This document shows positions 19,116 to 25,047 of a stretch of DNA of 25,047 nucleotides, one piece after another. Position 1 is the first letter of the stretch, and the number at the start of each line of letters is the position of its first letter. The stretch comes from Nymphaea colorata (lineage: Eukaryota; Streptophyta; Magnoliopsida; Nymphaeales; Nymphaeaceae). A program made the position numbers and the translations under genes. Location: positions 1-25,047 of the forward strand of contig NW_022205151.1 in NCBI RefSeq assembly GCF_008831285.2, read 5' to 3'. The notes beneath the pieces were generated by a model. The model was not told the origin of the DNA. It searched no databases and saw nothing but the letters and a program-made list of their open reading frames with translations.

Positions 19116-22100
19116 ATGATTGAGCGAAGATAAGGATAGACCTAAATTTCAGAAGGAGGCCATGACTATTATTCACTTTACAAATAAGATGCAACTCTCA
19201 AAAAATAAGCTCGGCCTTGCTCGTTTAAGTAATTAATACGATTCGCTAATGCACTTGATAAATTTTTGATGGCACTCGGATGCTTCTTTGCCCTAGGGAA
19301 TGGTATTTCACTTATATTCTATGCTCAACCATTGAAAGATCTCATCATGGCATTCGACCCGCATTCAAATCCTGATGAAATAATTGCGAATTTGACAGGA
19401 GCAATAAAGGCATTTTTCTTTAACAGTATCTTTGTCTTCTTGAATGCGTCTTTGATGACGATTGCATGGACTTTATCAAGTCAAAGACAGTTAATTCGCG
19501 TCAGAAATCTGTATTTCAAATCATTATTGATGCAGGAATTTGCTTGGTATGATAGAAATAAACCGGAAGAGGTTTGCAGTCAAATGTACTTACAAACCCA
19601 AAGAGCTCAAAATTCCCTTGTGGAGAGTGTCACAGGCATTCTAACATCTTTGAGTATGGGATTCGGAGGAATAATCTTTGCTTTTTCAAGAGGATGGAAA
19701 ATGGCGATAGTAATGGCAGGATTTTTGCCGATTATGTTGATAACAAACTATGTATCAGCGCGATTGGCTCGAAAGTGGGAGACACAATTCGTGTAAAAAG
19801 CTGCGAATATAAACTCGAACGTAATTTAAATATTCGAAAACATCAAAACAGTCAAATATCTTGGCGGAGAATAATACTAAATCAACCAGTTTTCGTAGTC
19901 TCTGGATAATGAAAGCAAAAATCAAAAGATTTACAAAAGAAAGACAACCATTACAAGCGCTATCGGTTTCTTCTGCATAATCTTTAACTATGCACTTGGA
20001 TTTTGGTATGGCACAAAACTGGTTGCCGATAAGGTTTATAATAGCAGCTCAGGTAAAACATATGATGTCGGAGATGTCGTTTCCATCTTCTTTTGTATTT
20101 ATATATCTAACTTGAACATCAGTGGCATCTCCGGTCATATAAACAATTTTTACAATTCTAGAGTTGCCTTATCACGAATCATAGATGTCATCGATCGAAA
20201 GCCACGCCAATCAGAAGGAACATAACTTTGCTTGTCTAATATAGAAGAGATTTAGTTTAGAGATATTAACTTTCATTTTTCTCAGCCGTTGTTTAGTAAT
20301 CTTAATCTTACCATAAAAAAAGGAGTAGTTGCTATAGTCGGAAGCTCTGGAAATGGGAAAAGTACGCTACTCAACCTTTTGATGAAATTTTACTAACCTT
20401 TTAAGGGATAAATATTGTTTAAAAATAATCACAAAGCTCAGAATTTAAAAAATATCGAAGCTAAAAGTTTGAGAAATAAGATTGGGTATGTTGGACAAGA
20501 GCCAGTATTGCTGGGAAGCACGATTAGAGAGGTCCTGAGTTACAACAACAATAGAAGTGATCAAAAAATATGGAAAGCCCTTGAGATGTGTTGTGCAGAA
20601 TAATTCATGAGAGTTATTGGCCTTGATTCTGATTACAAATCGTTGAGTGGAGGCCAGAAGCAGCGCATAGCGATTGCCAGAGCAATTTTAAGAGAGCCTG
20701 AGATACTGATCTTGGATGAAGGGACATCTGCTCTAGATGGCATTAACTAAAGAAAATTGCTGAGAAATTTGAAAGAAAAATCAATGGTCCAGTTCATTAT
20801 AATGATAGCTCACAGGACATAGACTCTCTCTTAGGCACATACCATCATTAAAATCGATAAAGGAGTGGCTGACATAATCCATTAACAAGAAATTAGTGTA
20901 GCCATCTAGCTTTTGTAAAAATAGGAGTCACAATAGTAAATCAATAAAGAAGATAAACCAGCGGAAATCGTAAAACAAGATCAGCAGCAAAATGCAAACT
21001 AATAGGAATAATAGAAGTAATAGTAAAAAGCTAAATTTAAGTTCAAATATTTTTGCTCATTATTAAAACTAAATCGAGCAATGTTCAAGCAATATTTCTT
21101 CGGTATAATATTTGCCATGCTCTTAGGCATAATATTCCCATCTTTTTCTTACATAATAACAAGATTATGTGCAATAGCTACTGATATCCAATACGCTACT
21201 TCATAAGAATAGATTGAACATCTTAGAAATGAGGCCTCATATGTATCTCTATTCTTAATGATACTCAGCTTTTCATCGATTCTCTTTACTATCGTAAAAG
21301 GTTATTCTTTCCTTGAACTAGGATAACATATTGGACTAAAAGTAAAGAACTATGCCTTTAAAAACATAATCAAAAGATAAATGCTTGATATATAAACAAC
21401 AGGAAAGGCAAATCTAATCCATCTTATCAACAATAATTGCTAAAGCGTGAAGCTGTTAGTTTCTGGACTCATTGAAAACAGCGCTGAGCATTTTTTCACT
21501 CTCATCGTTGGATTATCGATTTCTTTCATCTACTGTTGGCAAATAACTCTTGTTTCACTCTTTCTTATTCCTCTTAGTCTAATTGGAGGCAAACTACAGC
21601 AAAAATTTTTAGGGGGTTTGACATAAAATTCGGATAAGGTTCATAGAAAAACTCATGAGATTGTTATGAAGTCAATCATTCATAATCGTACAGTAAAAAG
21701 CCTAAACTTGTAAGACTATTTTTGCTAAAAATACCAAACTGAGCAGCATAAAGGCTTCAGAAAGTCGATTCGCGATTCAGTATTTTCCGGAATCACTCTT
21801 GGCATATCTCAATGCCTCATTTCTGCGATGCTCTCCCTCATATATTACATTGGCGCTCTTCTTGTTCAAAATTGTGGAGTAAGTGTCGTCAATCTTTTTA
21901 CTGCTATTTATGCGATAATGTTTTCAGGTGTTCAGGCCGGATGCAATATTGGCTTTGTAGGACAGATCGCGACTACAACATTCGGTACTGCTCGGTATTT
22001 CAAAGTTCTAAACCTTTAGGATAAAAATCTAGAAATCGAGATGGGTAGTAAGAAGAGAAATATGGATTCTAAACATAGCAAAAATGAGCTTGTTTAGGAA

Positions 22101-22922
22101 CTTCAGGATGAATCAATCATTGGGTCATAAGACCAAATCAAAGGAATAGTCTAATTCAAAGGCGTTAGTTTCAAATATGCCAACCGAAGTGACTATCTTT
22201 TCAAGGACCTAAGCTTTAAGGTGAATTAAAATGAAAGAGTAGCGATTGTTGGTCAATCTGGTACTGGCAAGACTACAGTAGCAGACCTTTTATTCAAGAT
22301 CTATCGTGCTGAGGAAGGTGAAGTGCTACTTGACGGAATAAATGTAACTTTTTACTCGAAATCTAACCTTTCTCAAAAACTATCAATAGTTTCTCAATAG
22401 CCAGCGCTTTTTAATCGATCCATCATGTAAAATATTAAATATAACTCAACAGCAACTTTAAAAGAAGTTCAAGAAGCAGCGAAAATCTCGAATGCTTATG
22501 ATTTTGTTTAAAAAGGAGGTTTTGGCTTAGAAGGTGATAGCGATGAAAAACTGAACCAAAAGGAAGCATCAAATTGGTAGAGAGTGGTAGGGTCAAGAGG
22601 AAGTCTTCTTTCTGGAGGGCAAAAACAAAGAATCGCAATTGCTAGAGCAATTGTTAGAAGGCCAAAAGTGATGGTTTTCGATGAAGCCACATCTGCACTG
22701 GACAAGTAAACTGAATAATCGCTTCTGAGTAATATAAACAAGGCACTGAAAATGACTCAGATCATTATTGCTCATCGTTTGTCAACGATTTCATCGTGCG
22801 ATAGGATTATCGTCTTGAAATAAGGAAAAGTAGCAGAAATCGGAACCTATAAATAGCTTATTTAGCGAGGAGGCTAATTTTCGAATTTGGTGAACGCATT
22901 GAAGGATTCTTAAAACTCTTGA
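19116..22922 (+). CDS. ABC transporter, B subfamily full transporter (P-glycoprotein/MDR type)
   Basis: An ATP-driven membrane exporter with TMD1-NBD1-TMD2-NBD2 order, 1268 aa, no intron. NBD1: Walker [10 protein letters not shown] (from residue 409), Q-loop VGQEP (Gln461), LSGGQKQR (510), Walker [12 protein letters not shown] and IAHR. NBD2: SGTGKTT, Q-loop VSQ-E-P (Gln1094), LSGGQKQR (1165), FDEATSALD and IAHR. Both catalytic Glu are present. NBD1 has a shorter Q-loop-to-signature span (49 residues versus 71 in NBD2) and lacks the usual V-G-E-R-G segment. Hydrophobic helices begin near residue 51 ([20 protein letters not shown]). The linker after NBD1 is acidic and TAR-rich. TAA/TAG codons fall on conserved Glu sites (22398, 22854, 22863, 22875). 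Substrate unknown. An upstream in-frame ATG at 19056 would overlap the previous gene. Confidence 0.93.
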
Positions 22923-22991
22923 TATAAATCGTATAATTACTTCATAATTGATAGTCCTCTTATAATATAACTCTCAATAATATTCGAGAAG

Positions 22992-24251
22992 ATGCAATTG
23001 GAAAAAACGAAAAACGAGTAGTCGATAGCGTGCCCCTATCTCGGCACAATTAAACGTCACTTGATCGACTTTGACTTAGACCAAGTGTGCTCAGTGACTC
23101 TATCTAATACGAATGTATACGGATGTCTTTGTTGTGGCAGGTATTTCCAAGGAAAAGGCTTAACAACACCAGCGTACGAGCATAGTATTTCGCATAATCA
23201 CCACCTCTTCATCAACCTCACAACGACCAAGATATACTGCCTGCCTGAAAGTTATGAAGTTGATACTCATACCATCAAGGATATCAAATTCAACCTCCGT
23301 CCGTATTACGTCGAATAAGATCTTGAAAAATTGTACCGCTATGAACCTAAATTCAATGTTGATGGAAAAGAGTATATTCCTGGAATTGTGGGAATCAATA
23401 ATCTGAAAGGCACTGACTACGCAAATGTTGTCTTTCAACTTCTCAACACGGTCAAATCATTCAGAGAGCTCTTTCTACTCAAGCCATCTTTCTCAAACAA
23501 ACTTCTAGATAAGTTTGGATTGTTTTATAAAAAGCTGTGGAACTACCAGCAATTCAAAGGGTCGATATGCCCTCATGAAATCATGCAAGTCATTACTTAA
23601 AAGTCAGAGAAATTATATAAGATCGGTAAACGAAGCGACCCTGCTAATTTCTTGGTCTGGCTAATCGATAATCTCTAGAAAAGCCTTAAGAAAATGAAAA
23701 TAAATTTCAATATATTTGACCTCTTTCAGGGAACCATCAAGACCTCATATATAAAAGGAATCAAAAATTCAGCAGAATACGAGAGCATTCCGACAAGAGT
23801 AGAGTCGAAGTACTTCACAGTAATCAGGCTGGAGTTTCAATAAAAAGGAATCTTCAACAAGATATAAAACCATGTGGATATTAAAGAATTGATGGAGCAT
23901 TATCTGGGCAAGAAAGGAAAGATATAAGGAGAAGGCTTGCTTTACATGAAAATAACTCAATTCCCCAAATATTTAATCATCATTTTCAAGAGGTTCTACT
24001 CAAACGACTACAGTTTGGAAAAGAATTCGAGCCAAGTCATTTATTCGGGATATTTGTAGATATAAGAACACAAGTATAGGCTGATTGGACAAGTATGTCA
24101 TCAGGGATCAGCAGAGAGTGGCTCATACAAGGCAACTGTTCTGCACGGATAGAAATGGTATGAGGCAGAAGATCTCATGATTACTGAAGTCTTGAAAAAG
24201 CAGATGCTTCTTGGATAACCCTATATCCAGTTGTATTAGCTTATGAACTGA
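22992..24251 (+). CDS. USP39: U4/U6.U5 tri-snRNP-associated protein 2 (USP39/Sad1)
   Basis: A spliceosome assembly factor, related to ubiquitin-specific proteases but without protease activity. One frame gives 419 aa with no intron. The N-terminal UBP zinc finger is complete: CPYL, DFDLDQVCSVTLS, YGCLCCGRYFQGKGL, and the His-rich EHSISHNHHLFINL, then YCLPESYEV. The pseudo-protease domain begins YIPGIVGINNLKGTDYAN, where the catalytic Cys position is Asp142, as in other USP39 proteins. It continues through LWNYQQFKG, SPHEM-like CPHEIMQ, DLFQGTIK, PKYLIIIFKRF and GSYKATVLHGQKWYE. The long acidic/RS-like N-terminal extension of animal USP39 is absent. The product fits the presence of many tiny introns in this genome. 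Confidence 0.95.
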
Positions 24252-24314
24252 TACTTAAATCCTTATTTATCACTATTAAGAGTATGTATGAATTATAAGT
24301 GGAGGATGATCATA

Positions 24315-24914
24315 TCACCAGCAATGCTTATCCTTGATTAGTTTTTGACGAACATTCAACTGTTCCTCTCTTGAAAGGTTGGCTCCAACTTCCACTTTCT
24401 TTGTCTCATAGCTCCAAAATCCTTTTTTGAGTCGAACGTTCATTTATTCCTTTTTAATGGTCTTTGTCTTGGCAAGCTACTCTAGATCCTGTTTATACTT
24501 TTGCGTTATGTTTTATCCAGGAGTGATTTTGCTCTTCTTTTTGATCATATACGGCACGAAGGAAGAGAACTCCTCAAGGAAGGGCTCCTCTAATAGGATA
24601 GACTTATCACTGAGGATGAGGGTGACTGTTCTTTATTCCTTGGTCTTGAAGAGTGGATTTTCGATGATTATGCTATCTCCTGACTCTATTTCTGCTCTAA
24701 AATGGGTTTAATTCCCGTGAACAGTCCTTCCACTGGTTGTGACAGTGCCTGATCCAGGTTTCGGTTCGAAGGTTATAACTTTGTCTGGAGCGATCACGTC
24801 CTCGACTTCTTACTCTTACTTTTCATCTTGCTTTCTCGCCTTTTTGGGAACGTAAGTAGGCTTGGCTACTCCCTCCTTGAATTTTAGTTTTCCGACCTTA
24901 AAGTTTAAACTCAT
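24315..24914 (-). CDS. Unidentified subtelomeric protein, 199 aa
   Basis: A continuous minus-strand frame from the ATG at 24914 to TGA at 24315, unrecognised. A basic N-terminus (MSLNFKVGKLKFKEGVAKP, then PKKARK) leads through an acidic patch to a beta-rich centre, with alternating Thr/Val/Gly in GSGTVTTSGRTVHG followed by EIESGDSIIIENPLF and RTVTLILSDKSILLEEPF, which looks like a small beta-barrel or sandwich. The last 70 residues are helical and Lys/Glu rich, ending LIKDKHCW. Five or more TAA/TAG codons sit in Lys/Glu helices, as expected for Glu. The start is only 60 nt from the telomere, so its promoter must be tiny. The stop is 63 nt from the USP39 stop (convergent). Confidence 0.75.
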
Positions 24915-24974
24915 TTTGTTTTAAAAGAGTTTTAATTATATTTATACACTTTAGAATCACATCATTTTTATTAA

Positions 24975-25047
24975 GGGGTTGGGGTTGGGGTTGGGGTTGG
25001 GGTTGGGGTTGGGGTTGGGGTTGGGGTTGGGGTTGGGGTTGGGGTTG
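24975..25047. repeat. Right telomere, (GGGGTT)n
   Basis: Twelve perfect GGGGTT units run to the end of the window, complementary in type to the left end. The junction with unique DNA is TTATTAA|GGGG. This closes the chromosome at about 25 kb. Confidence 0.98.

Noticed and set aside
592-24251. Many TAA/TAG codons inside the reading frames, suggesting pseudogenes or fragmented genes
   Set aside because: They occur in every gene, always in one frame that continues with conserved protein sequence and ends at TGA. This is a genetic-code change, not decay.
1-25047. Mobile elements, CRISPR arrays, rRNA genes
   Set aside because: No transposase or reverse-transcriptase motifs, no terminal repeats other than telomeres, no regularly spaced repeats and no rRNA-like conserved blocks were seen.

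Overview
The window looks like one complete ciliate macronuclear chromosome. It opens with (CCCCAA)n, closes with (GGGGTT)n, and carries 18 tightly packed protein genes between them. TAA and TAG are sense codons throughout and TGA is the only stop. They are best read as glutamate, not the glutamine of Tetrahymena, Paramecium or Oxytricha: they fall on invariant Glu positions (Aurora KP-E-N, ABC SQ-E-P, proteasome QI-E), while invariant Gln positions use only CAA/CAG. UAR = Glu is the peritrich nuclear code (Vorticella/Carchesium group), so the host is probably a peritrich. All gene coordinates assume TGA-only stops. Recognised introns are few and tiny: 20, 20, 20, 21 and 25 nt, plus one of 34 or 40 nt, with GTA...AG borders.

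Left part (1-9.8 kb): telomere; dynein roadblock light chain (-); APC6/CDC16 subunit of the anaphase-promoting complex (+); a 67-aa two-exon gene (-); a charged 399-aa protein (+); a centrin-family EF-hand protein that could be the peritrich stalk protein spasmin (+); proteasome subunit alpha-2 (-); an Aurora-type kinase (+); a coiled-coil protein (-); an ankyrin-like gene with a frame problem (+); and a small basic protein (+). A 329-nt spacer with an interstitial telomere-like repeat follows.

Right part (10.1-25 kb): a 1692-aa separase with an intact His/Cys dyad; a tandem pair of diverged paralogues resembling N-formylglutamate amidohydrolase; an isoaspartate-methyltransferase-like protein (-); an unidentified protein; a full-length ABC-B transporter; the USP39/Sad1 splicing pseudo-protease; an unidentified protein starting 60 nt from the telomere (-); and the right telomere.

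Several products act in one process: APC/C marks securin and cyclins, the proteasome destroys them, separase then cleaves cohesin, Aurora controls spindle attachment, and dynein light chain and centrin are cytoskeletal. Whether this clustering means anything is untested. The genes look individually transcribed with very short spacers (16-130 nt is common); nothing indicates operons. No rRNA, tRNA, transposon or CRISPR array was seen.
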